A stretch of 64,000 bases of DNA from Astrocystis sublimbata (Eukaryota; Ascomycota; Sordariomycetes; Xylariales; Xylariaceae). Both the position numbers and the translations under genes were made by a program. The stretch spans positions 1 to 64,000 of the forward strand of contig JAJNNY010000075.1 of NCBI GenBank assembly GCA_022453515.1, in the 5' to 3' direction. The notes beneath the pieces were generated by a model. The model worked only from the letters and a program-made list of their open reading frames with translations, did not search any database and was not told where the DNA came from. Each line of letters starts with the position of its first letter. Position 1 is the stretch's first letter. This document shows positions 11,601 through 21,059 of this stretch, piece after piece.

Positions 11601-12230
11601 CCGGTGGGGATTATGTTGAGAAGGGTCGGGAGCAGGGTGGGCCATTGCTCGGGCCAGTCGACGTTGGCAATCTTGCCTACGACAAAACTTGATCGGGCGT
11701 CAGCGAGAAGATGGTGCGAAGACACGTAGGCAAAGAAACAGAAGCACGCAACAGATGGCGCTTATTCATGCCTCAGCAGGGGCACGGCTTTGTTGAAAAA
11801 GGATGCCAACGCCGAGGCGGTGAGAATGCTAGCTGGGAGAGAGACAGACAGAGGAGGGGAAAGAAAGGCATATATCCGAGACATACCTGGCAGCCGTTTT
11901 AATCTTCCTGTCGCCGTCAAAGTTCAGAGCCAGCTCCAACACCATGGGCCTGATCTGGGTCTTCACATCGTCGGCAACGGGAATGGGCGCGGAACTGTCA
12001 CCGCTCTCGCCGTTCTCGCCGCTCCAGTTGGCCTCGATGAACCTGCGAAGGTAAGACAGGGCTGCTTGCCGAATCTGCAGGGAGACCGATGTGTGGCAGG
12101 CGATGCTGGCGAGGGAGAGCGGGAAGGCGGGATTCGTCTGAGCGCGCTTCAGATCGAGCTCGGCCTGCATCCTGGGGCCGTCAGCAGCCAGCTGCGTGTT
12201 GGCGAGCGCCTGGACGAGCTGCTCCTCCAT
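8696..12230 (-). CDS. KAP114: Importin-9/Kap114-type karyopherin beta
   Basis: Four exons on the minus strand: 12230-11887, 11687-10169, 10092-9314 and 9263-8696. Introns are 199, 76, 50 and all junctions preserve frame, giving 1069 aa (yeast Kap114 about 1004, human importin-9 1041). The N-terminus (NPAFPLSLASIA, then RQAALSYLRRFI) and the exon-2 start (VVGKIANVDWPEQWPTLLP) are typical of the importin-beta N-terminal HEAT repeats. Near residues 970-1000 an acidic loop (ENDDDGWEDDPDALD) matches the loop that Kap114/importin-9 uses to grip H2A-H2B. These receptors import histones and TBP through nuclear pores under Ran-GTP control. The first intron (199 bp) is the least certain boundary. The gene converges on BUD3. 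Confidence 0.85.
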
Positions 12231-13759
12231 GGTTGGACGGGCTCGAGGCCGAGTCTAATGCACAATAGTCGGGCTCGGGCTATCGGGTTATTAAGTTGTC
12301 GGACTGTCCAAGTCGAGTTGTCGAGTCGTTCTCCAGCGGGTACCTAGCGCGTCGATTCGCGGATGATGAGGGCGGGGTGGTGAGGAGGAGGAGGGGTGGG
12401 AGCAGGAGTAGGTCGTGAAAAGCGCGAGAGGGAGGACGGACGCGCTGCCGACCGACGTGTAGGATACGCCGTTATTAGAGGTACAAGGAGGTGTGTCGGT
12501 GTCTTTTGTTTCTGGACCGTGTTTGGACGTGTTGTGGGTTTTTTTTGGATGGGTTGGCAGCAAGGCGGTGATTGGGGATTGGGGGAAATTGAGATCTAGA
12601 ATTGGGGACCGGTCGGAGGGGTCCTCCCAGGTCGGGGTGCTTTGGCGGGGTGGCAGCCCCCCTACAGCTAGGTAGGGCCTGTACCTCCCTTGGTAGGTAC
12701 ATCTACCCGTATACGGTAGGTAGGAGGCAGTACATGCACTTAGAGCCACACGATAATTGCCTCTAAGGAAGGCGCACTTCACGGTGGTCATCCATGGATT
12801 AGGCATATTACCTACATAGGTAAGTTTGGTTTGCGAACATGATCAATCATGCATTGCCCCCGACATTGAGTCAAGCCTGCCTGACACGAATATTCCATGA
12901 TATCGATTGCTATTGGGGCCGGTTCATCGGTATCTGGCAGCATAGAAACCCTTTTAGAAATCCTTACTTCCAGGTTGTGAATAAGGCCGATACCTACATG
13001 TAGACACCTAACCCCAGCGATATATTAACACGGCGAGACATGCTGACATGGGATGTAAGTCGGTGATATGACGGCCACCTCACCTCACTTACATGATTTA
13101 ACCTTACCTAGACACTTTAGGCTGCCTCGCTATTTCCATTAATTCCACCTAGTTTACTAACCTAGCCTATCGTAGTCCTCGTGTAGTCTACTATTACATG
13201 TAAGTATGGAGTTAGAGGACAGGTCCTCGCCCCAGTTGAGCCAGTTGTGCCAATTTGCAGGCCCTCCTCCACCCTGCCCCATGCTTGCCATCGTGTTATG
13301 TCGCTTATACCTATCTTGTCGAGGTCATCGAGCGAGCGGACGTGGTACACACACTAAGGCAGGTACACCATGATCAGAACCTTAATTTGACACTGATGCA
13401 GATATCACAACAATTGGAACTGCATGTCTCATCGAGGGTCCGTCCAGGTGAGACCTTGACTCACCTGCCTCGCCTCCTACTCATCTCGAGGTAATTGATA
13501 GGCAGAACGACGTTGGATTTTAACAACCTTGCTGCGTCAAACCCCTGATATCTGGCCGTGTCCGGGGTGTTATACTACAGTGCAAAAGACTCGTTGCTCT
13601 ACATACCTACCTAGGTAGTAAGTAGAGTGCCCAAAATAGAAAAGAGAACCCAATCATTTACCTCATCGCACACAGGACGCAGGGACGCCGGGACTGGGCA
13701 CATCAGCCACAAAAAGGATCGGGCAGCCCGGATTGGGTCCGATTCGTCCCGTCTGCAAT
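12231..13759. other. Intergenic: divergent upstream regions of KAP114 and REV7
   Basis: A shared 1.5-kb bidirectional promoter region. It holds repeated AGGTAGGT/ACCTACCT blocks (about 12664-12722) and a TACCTACCTAGGTAGTA palindrome at 13605-13618. Frames at 12291-12806 and 13255-13494 lack recognisable protein features. No RNA gene seen. Confidence 0.55.
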
Positions 13760-14814
13760 ATGCCGCCGCCACCAGCGACAGTGCCAGCAACAGCGCCAGC
13801 ACCAACACTATCAGCCCCGGGATCGGAGCCGGGGCCGGGGCCGGGATTAGGGTTGGGATTGGGATTAGAACTAGGACCAGGACCGGGACCAGGAACAGGA
13901 ACGTCCCTCACCGTCCCGCGAGCGAATCGGCTCCTGACCACATTCGCCCATTTCCTGACCGTCTGCATCCACAACATCCTATACTACCGGGCCCTATACC
14001 CGTCCAGCACCTTCCTCACCAGCCGCGCCTACAACCTGCCCGTGCACCAGTCGCGGCATCCCACGCTATGCGCCTGGATCCAGGACGCCGTGGACGCCGC
14101 GCGCGCCCAGATCGCCCTCGGCGCCGTCGAGCGGCTGGCCGTCGTTGTCTACTCGGGCCACGGCGCCGTAATGGAGCGCTGGATGTTCGACATTGCGCGG
14201 TTTTCTGTGTGGGACGTCGCGCCCCCTGAAGGGCAAGGAAAGGGCAAGGAGAACGAGCCGGGCCACAAGCATGACGATGGAGAACATGTCCATGCTGCTG
14301 ATGATGAAGAAGACGACGATGACGATGACGATGACGACGGGGACGCTGCTGCTGCGACAGGACCAGATGGCGTATCTGCCGCGGATGAGGAGCAGTCGAA
14401 AATCAACTGGATAGACGTCGACGAACAGCTGCGCGCCGCCGTCAGACGGTTAGCTTATGCGAGCGAGACGATGGCGCCGCTGCCTAGCGGCTGTACTTTT
14501 ACGGTTGCCGTGGAGCTGCGCGATGAGGCCGAGGCGCCGATCGGGGTACGTTCGTTTGTTGTTATCGCTTCGTAAATTGCTTTCGTCTAAATAGCCGAAT
14601 TACTGACTCGGACTAGCACCCTCAACCTTGGGTGCCTACACAACCTAATTTGCAAACTGCATCCAAGGACAAGCCAACACCCGGCCAAGACGTAGGTGGC
14701 GCCAGAACGACGCCTCTTCGTTTCATAGAAGCTGGGCCGTTGTTCTTTGACTGCTGGGTTGAAGAGGGCAAAGCCAAGTTTGAGTCGCCATTGACGATGC
14801 CATCAAACAAGTGA
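13760..14814 (+). CDS. REV7: HORMA-domain protein Rev7/Mad2B (polymerase zeta accessory subunit)
   Basis: Exons 13760-14545 and 14617-14814; 71-bp intron with GTACGT donor and ACTAG acceptor; 327 aa. The first in-frame ATG is 13760, because the longer open frame at 13733 begins with TTG. Residues 1-50 are low-complexity Pro/Gly/Leu dipeptides encoded by a G-rich minisatellite. The HORMA domain begins at LLTTFAHFLTVCIHNILYYR and contains RLAVVVYSG and FDIARFSVWDV. It ends in exon 2 with PLRFIEAGPLFFDCWVEE, the usual Rev7 safety-belt end. Rev7 bridges Rev3 and Rev1 in translesion synthesis. An acidic Asp-rich insertion at about residues 150-214 interrupts the domain. Mad2 is less likely because of the N-terminal TFAHFLTVCIHNILYYR pattern and the C-terminus. 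Confidence 0.83.
13818..13900. repeat. G-rich minisatellite coding Pro-Gly/Leu-Gly repeats in REV7
   Basis: Short units of GGGGCC, GGGATTG/GGATTA and GGACCA give the peptide repeats GPGPG, LGLGL and GPGPG. The tract is likely length-variable between strains. Confidence 0.75.
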
Positions 14815-15117
14815 GCGGGGCATAAGGGCTAAGTATCAACGTTTAGAATTCTAAAGAAATGCTCAAGTTGAAGCGATCCGCAGGATATATCTCACTCGTC
14901 ATCCAGTATGGTTCGTTTTGTTACATTTTTTAATATTACATACTAGTCCTGGAAGTTGGACGGAATGACGGGAGTCCCTCAACTGATCCCATCCTCAGTA
15001 GCGCCGCTTTGAAAATCGTCATATAGTCGTCAAGAACAGTGCATCATCATACTTCGCTCCATGAGGAGACAACAACAACTATGAGAGACTGTTGCGCCAG
15101 AAATTCAAGTTCCTTGG
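14815..15117. other. Intergenic between convergent REV7 and PI31
   Basis: Only about 300 bp of AT-rich 3' flank shared by the two genes. Nothing else seen. Confidence 0.7.
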
Positions 15118-16345
15118 TCAAATAATGTCTCCCCCACCAAAACCACCGCCGAACCCTCTAAATCCGCCTTGGGAGCCACCAAACGGGTCATTTCCGCCTC
15201 CCGGGCGTCGACCCCCGAGTCTTGGCAGTCCACCCGGTCCGATTGGGTCGTAGCGTGCCCCCGGAGGCACCTGCGGATCGAATTCGTCTCCCATACCTGG
15301 ATTGCCACCAAGGAAATCATCAAACGTGGGATGCATGCCTCTACCCCCGCCTGGCCTGGGTAGACCGCCGGGCCCCATAGAAAATGGTGAGCTGTGTGGT
15401 CCCAGTCCAGGCGGATGTAGGTCATCTGCACCGATGTTTCCAAATGGCGTGCGATCGGGAACGAGGGGTGCTCGAGGACGTCTGAGATCGTAAGGATCCT
15501 CGAAATCCGGCGGGGGGAAGTCTCCGGGCGGGACCGGACGTCGAGGTACTGGGCGGAGAGGATCATCGAAGGGGTAGGGTTCCGCGGGCTGAGGTAGAGG
15601 ATCAGGCATCATCGGCGGTTGCCTGGGTGGTCTACGAGCAGCTTCTTGGGCGTCCTCGCGTGCAGCAGCGTCGTCGGGAGATTCCTCGTAGCCTTCTTTC
15701 TGCAGAGATGGCAATAGCTTCTGAATGATGTTGATCTTGATCAAGGTAGCAAGCTCTCCCATGCTACCATTCGCGAAAACATTCTGCAACTTTGATACGA
15801 GGACGGAGCGGTCCTCTTCCCCATCTTCTGACATGGTGATCCGGAGGGGCAGTGCTCCGTTGCAGACGAAATGCTGGAGTGTCAGCTCGGTCCGTGCAAT
15901 GCGCTCGTCTTGTACAGCCAATCCACGAATCTCGGCCTTGCCGCCCATGCGATCGACTTTGATGATAAAACGGAGAGCAGACTGTTGGTGAGCGTAGACA
16001 AAGGAATATGTGTTGAACGACGCATTCCAGTTGGCGGGCAGGCGCGGCGCCAGCTCGCGGCATTCCGCCTCTGTACACAATCATATGATCAGCCAGCCGG
16101 CGTAGGAGATGCGATGCGATGCGATGCAATGCAATGCACAGCAAACCAAGCCACTTACCCATCGTCTTGTCTTCATCGAAGCCGAGTAGGCGGAAACCAA
16201 GCGTGACCATGCAACCATGTGTGAAGAGGGCGAGCGCCTCGTGGGAGCTACTGAGGTCCGACGTCGTATCATTTGGTTCGTGTGTGGGCAATGCATCAGC
16301 CATCGACTGTAATATAGCCGACGGGCTTAGAGGGTTGGTAGACAT
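15118..16345 (-). CDS. FUB1: Proteasome regulator PI31/Fub1
   Basis: Two exons, 16345-16159 and 16070-15118, with an 88-bp intron (GTAAGT/TACAG); 379 aa. The first 180 residues resemble the PI31 N-terminal FP-type domain (HEALALFTHGCMVTLGFRLL, WNASFNTYSFVYAHQQS, then an LALRFIIKV-like strand and IIQKLLP). The rest is Pro/Gly-rich with DPLRPVP and DDFLGGNPG motifs and a GGF-rich C-terminus, as in PI31 family proteins. These bind the 20S proteasome core, and yeast Fub1 inhibits its active sites. The start at 16345 (ACCATGT) is preferred over the upstream in-frame ATG at 16360 by context and homolog-like MSTNPLSPS. No C-terminal HbYX motif is present (it ends in GGDII). Confidence 0.82.
16108..16138. 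repeat. Pentanucleotide microsatellite in the PI31 intron
   Basis: GATGC units shading into AATGC, about six copies, lying wholly inside the 16071-16158 intron. Confidence 0.85.
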
Positions 16346-17226
16346 GGTAATGCGAGCCACGCCAGGCCTGGCCGAAGATGTAGTACTGTTTGAGCTGTTT
16401 GAGCTGTGTTATATGATGGCTTGGTACGATGAAGAGATGAGAGTTGTGGATGTTCTGTTCAAGTTACTCCTGGTTGTGCAGAAACTCCAGATGGCAAAGA
16501 CTGAACCTCGGGGGCAAGTCTGCTTATACCAAGGTTATGTCATCGTGCTGTTGCCTTCGCTGATGCCCCGGCATCCTCGCTGATATTGGATGAGGCAGCA
16601 ATTAGGTAGGTACTCGCGTTAGGTAGGTCCTGCCTCGAGCAGATAGGTATCTTATATGTGGGGGGCGGGGTAGCTTTATCTTATCGTACCTATGCGACCT
16701 CCCTTGCCCAGCTCGCCAGCTACCTAGAGGCTAGGAGCCTGGAGATGAAGTGCCTCCTATTCGTTACGTCAATGTTTCCTCGCAAGTTCGATGGACATTC
16801 AGACCTCCTCCAAGCCAAAAATAGAGACGGGAGTGCTACGACTTGTAGATATATTTGTTAAGGATTGCCAAATATCTACAAATTGATTTTCTGAGATTTA
16901 ATCCAAGGAATTTTATGTGACATAGGTCAGGACACAGGCTCAAGGGTGCAATAGGGGCCAAACCAAGTCTTCAAACCAAGTGTTGTAACAAACAGTCATA
17001 AATGCGTGATGTACCTATACAAAGTTTAGTATGGGTGTTGCTTTTCACTATTCTGAACGGTATTGATGGTCACAATATTTTAACGGAATGAGCTGTATGA
17101 CCAATTTCTATTGTCCCTGCAACGTTTGATTACCTAATCTTCCCCCTTACCTAGGTTATTCTATCTTGATCAATCTATCTAGGAAACTGATTTCGAGAAA
17201 AAAGGACATGGAGCCGAGATTTCTAC
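16346..17226. other. Intergenic: upstream of PI31 and downstream of the 17227-17766 gene
   Basis: Promoter of PI31 plus an AT-richer segment from 16850. Contains AGGTAGG motifs at 16603-16626 and TTACCTAGG at 17148-17157. The open frames at 16119-16583 and 16658-16861 have no recognised features. Confidence 0.55.
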
Positions 17227-17766
17227 CTAGCACGCAAGTAGATAGGGATATGGACTAGGCATGTGAGCAAGCTTGGGTAGACGCGCGCCACTACGCACCG
17301 CCGCCTCAAAAACACTGTCGTCTGCATGTCGGTTTTGGTATGTTGAGTCCTCATAAAGCTTGGCTCCGCCCTCCTCTTCCTCCACTTCCTTATCCTCGTC
17401 CTCCTCCTTTTCACCGTTATCAATCTTCCCTTCACCCCCAACTTCATCCCTGTCTTGATAACTTACACCAGATCTCTCACACTCAGTAAGCTTGAACTGT
17501 ACATCATCCTCAGGCCAAGGTGCCCCCCCATTTTCACAAGAATCTGCAGTGAGCTTTTCGATTTCCCCGCCAAGATCTAGCTCGCAGAGCAAACAATCAT
17601 CCTCAGACAGGTAGTCGTAAACTTCGTAGTCAATACCCGCTCGGCATGTGCCACCATAACTACTTCGAGCTTGATCACATGTGAACCCTTGCGCTACCTT
17701 CCTGTGCTGCTCGACAACAGCGTTGCACTTCTGGCACCTGTACACATTTATGACACCTAAACACAT
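17227..17766 (-). CDS. Hypothetical Cys-containing protein with acidic C-terminal region
   Basis: Single-exon frame of 179 aa starting at an ATG at 17766. Cysteines at residues 11 and 14 (CQKC), 30, 41 and 58 and 61 (CLLC) could form one zinc-ribbon-like site. From about residue 105 the chain becomes strongly acidic (EKEEDEDKEVEEEEGG). The C-terminus is unremarkable. I do not recognise the family. Small Cys-patterned intracellular proteins like this are common lineage-specific genes in filamentous fungi. No signal peptide is seen, so a secreted effector is unlikely. It could be extended or shortened by an unseen intron. Confidence 0.5.
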   Translation of the reverse strand: MCLGVINVYRCQKCNAVVEQHRKVAQGFTCDQARSSYGGTCRAGIDYEVYDYLSEDDCLLCELDLGGEIEKLTADSCENGGAPWPEDDVQFKLTECERSGVSYQDRDEVGGEGKIDNGEKEEDEDKEVEEEEGGAKLYEDSTYQNRHADDSVFEAAVRSGARLPKLAHMPSPYPYLLAC

Positions 17767-18804
17767 GATTGCAGAGGTGTTTGTTCTTTGAGCTGCGAAG
17801 GGTGCTTGCGACTTTGTGAATAAGACTGCTACGGCTTAGTTTCTGTCCGAAGAACCTGCTCCAGTTGCTCTTAGGTAGAGGGCGAGGTGAAGCACGAGCG
17901 CAGAACCGAGGTCGTATGGAAATGCACGCGATTTCGGAAAACAAGACTAAGATTCAGGGCCGGAAACGAAGTCTCTATTTCAATACCGCAGTTTTCATTC
18001 TTTGTTGCCAAATTGTACAGGACAATCATATTTCGCCTTTATTCCAAGTCCGTCTGTTATAGACTGTTCTTTGTCATGACACCAGGCATAAATCACGGAT
18101 AAAAGAAAGCTGCAGCTGAAAGCCGAGACAATCGGATTCATAGGTCAACAAGAGTCTTGTTTAGATGCTGATTGTTAAATGGATGAATACAAAGAATCTG
18201 GGCCACAGACCGCCGAATGTTGAAAGACAATAACCGATTTTTTGAAACAAATCTAGAAGGATCTCTGTTGATACACTGCATTATTCACTAGTTGAAAGTA
18301 CTGGAACCGTGCCAGTATATCGTTGTGTAGCCAATCCTGTGGTGCGCCTGCTGAACTCATGTAACCAGACATGCCAGGTAGGTATGATTCAAGACCCCAA
18401 ACGCCAATACAATGGGTATACTTGAAATTCAAATGATGAAAACAACGAAACAAGGTCAGCGCAGTCAACGTAGTCAACAGGAGCACGGGCATAAGCCTCG
18501 CCTATCGCGCTCGCTGACTGGGTATTGGCGTTGGGTGTTAGAGTAGGTCAGAAGTAGATTTACAGTAAAGTCAAATCTATGATCGATATGTTGTCGCAGA
18601 TACAATGCTATAATTGAGCAACTTCTAAGGCATGACCATATGCGTGTTGCAAGTCAGGATCTGTATTTGTGGACGGTTGCGTCGTGGAGGTCGTATGGGT
18701 ATCCTCTTTTTCATATAATTCATGAAATAAGTGTGAACTTCATCACCAGCGGCGCCTGTGTCACCATTAGCAACAATGATATATGTAGTGACTATCATTT
18801 CGAC
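17767..18804. other. Intergenic, no gene recognised
   Basis: About 1 kb of AT-richer sequence between two minus-strand genes. It holds the presumed promoter of the Cys-containing orphan and the 3' flank of the zinc-knuckle gene. Small open frames (18253-18492, 18640-18825) look random. Confidence 0.55.
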
Positions 18805-21059
18805 CTACCCGTATGCTGCATCTAATTGTCCAGGTCGTTTCCGGGACCGTTTAGTTGTGGAACTATTCAACTGAGATGCAGGGGGCTCTTTTACTACATC
18901 GCTGTCATGCGATTCGCGTTGTAATCCAAGTAGTTCCATCTCAGTAGGCGTCAACGGAGAACCCACAGAGCTGCGCCGACTGGATTGTTGGCTATAATTA
19001 CTTCTCAGGCTATGTCGGCTACACGGTCTATCGGGGCCTTGTGAAGAAGGACGGTTACTAGTCACGCTAGCCAATCGAGATGCAGCACCCAATGGATGAC
19101 TTGCAGAGGACAAAGGTGTTGAGGGATTTTGCCGACGTGCATTGCTGTCGGTTTCAAGGCTCAAGTGGCTAGCTCGGTTGTGTCGCAACGAGTTCGGCAC
19201 CGTAACCCGTTCATTCTGGGGAACAGAATCATGACTCGGATCTAATGAAGGGGTGGTGCTCCTATTCGTAGGCGTATGTCCTTGGTCATCCGAATTATAC
19301 ACTTCCCCTAGTTCAGGAGAGTGCTTCCTCGGTTCTCTTCCAGGATAGCGGGTATGTTGCGCATGATAGCCTCCTCGTGCTCTTGGGCCCCATTGCTTAC
19401 CGCGTTGTCTATTGTTGTTAGTGCCATTGAGAATGTGTCTCGCTTGTTTCTTGTATGCCGTGCTTGACTCCAGGGCACTTTCATACTGCAGTATCTTCTC
19501 TATCCTTACACCAGTAGGAGGCAAAAACGCCGGGTGGTACTGAATTATTTGCCACGCCTTGGTTTCGCGAACACTTAGCGAAAAGTCGTCTAGATTGTCT
19601 TCATTGATATATTTCGACGTGATCGTTTCTTTGCCGTACTTCGGAGGCATTATGGGGTCGTCTGTCCAGTGGTTTGGCAAAGGTTCCCTAATAAGATCTC
19701 TCGTGATGTTGAGAGGTAGTTCCTTGAAAATCATCTCCTCCTCCCAGGAGAAGTCTTCGATGGTGTATCGATGCGCATTACTGGGGTTAGCAGGTGCCTT
19801 GTTTCTCACATCTTGTTCGACCTTGTTATTCTCGGCGACAGTTACATCTCTCAGTGGCGGTGTGGATGTGACAGAGCTGGAAGCTCTAGCTGGTCGATCC
19901 TGAAATCGACGTTCAGAGCGGCTACGACCTTTGGGTGAGTTGTGGCGTATACGGCGGGCGCGATGCTCACGATTGTGCCAGTGGTCGCTAGAGCGATGCC
20001 CAAGGTATTGCGAATGTATAGCAGTCTTTTGTGGCTCGTACGGTCGTTCAACGAATTGATCATCGTACCGGGCATGGAAGCGTGATTCATGCGAGCCCGA
20101 ATTTTGACGAGGTTGGTAGGTATGAGTACCAGGCGGTGGTGGCGCATGGGATTGAATCTCGAAGGTATCATCATACCCATATCGTGGCGTCCCATGATTA
20201 CCGAAGTGGGGTGGCGGGTACGACGGAGGCGAGCTTTGATAGCAGTTATCCACGCCAGGCGCAGGGGGGTAACCTTCAAATCGTGACTGGTGAGAAGTTT
20301 GATGACTCGCAAATTTTTGGTCATACTGATCGGGAGCCGAGGAACTACGATCATAAGGAGGTCCAGGTATTGTGTCCAAGCGGTGTTGGTCATATTGATT
20401 GAAAATAAGCGGCCTATGAGATGTCTCATGGGCTTGTGCTCGATACGTGTCTTGTCGATAATCATAGCCATCACGGAAACTACTGTTGTGGAGATCCCGT
20501 GAAGTACCTGGCCCACCGTCAAGGGGCGAGGACTGGTCATGGTACCCTTGAGGAGGAAGGGGGGGAGGAGGGCAATATGGCGGGCGAGCAGGGAGGCCAT
20601 ATGGTGGTTCTCGACGAAATACATCAAAGCCTGGACCGTGGCTAAACGTAGGTGGTAAGGCGTGCGGTGCATTGGCAGGAGGCGGTGGGTAATGTGTGAC
20701 GATAGGGCCCTTTGTACGCTTCGCAGTCCCGTAATGATCGTGACCTGTCGCCTGGCGTTTTCGTGAGGCTTCCAGCCCACTAGATTCTTATCAGCAGGAT
20801 TTCCATCATGAGAGCTCATATAATAATCTTGGTGAATGTCCGGTTATATGAGATAGCGACCTCGTGGATCTCTTGCTGGGGGGTTATTGACCCAATGTTG
20901 GACATAGAGTGCGTGTAAGGGCAAAATCAGATTGATGACTTACGCAGGCACGCGGCGGGTCTCTTCTGGACAGGCTACGAACATGTGCCCCTTCATGCCA
21001 CAATTGTAACATTCGTGAGCTGCAGCACTTTGCCCGTAACCAGACGTGTGGTCCGTCAT
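18805..21059 (-). CDS. CCHC zinc-knuckle protein, otherwise disordered
   Basis: Exons 21059-20944 and 20779-18805, with a 164-bp intron (GTAAGT/TCTAG) joined in frame; 696 aa. Residues 17-30 form one CCHC knuckle, C-X2-C-X4-H-X4-C (CYNCGMKGHMFVAC), a fold that binds single-stranded RNA or DNA. It is followed by a basic segment (EASRKRQATG), then a long Pro/Tyr/His-rich disordered region to about residue 370. A more conserved block follows (IEDFSWEEEMIFKELPLN, then a W-rich segment HWTDDPIMPPKYG and TKAWQIIQYHPAFLPPTGV). The C-terminus is Ser/Arg-rich and ends KRSRKRPGQLDAAYG. A role in RNA metabolism is inferred only from the knuckle. The stop lies beside a possible GTAGGT donor, so the true C-terminus could differ. 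Confidence 0.65.

Noticed and set aside
13733..13759. Nine-residue N-terminal extension of REV7
   Set aside because: The frame opens with TTG; the first ATG is at 13760.
19851..20819. 322-aa minus-strand frame overlapping the zinc-knuckle gene
   Set aside because: It is in a different frame from the exon that connects to the CCHC knuckle. The chosen frame gives Pro/Tyr-rich sequence continuous with the downstream 524 codons.
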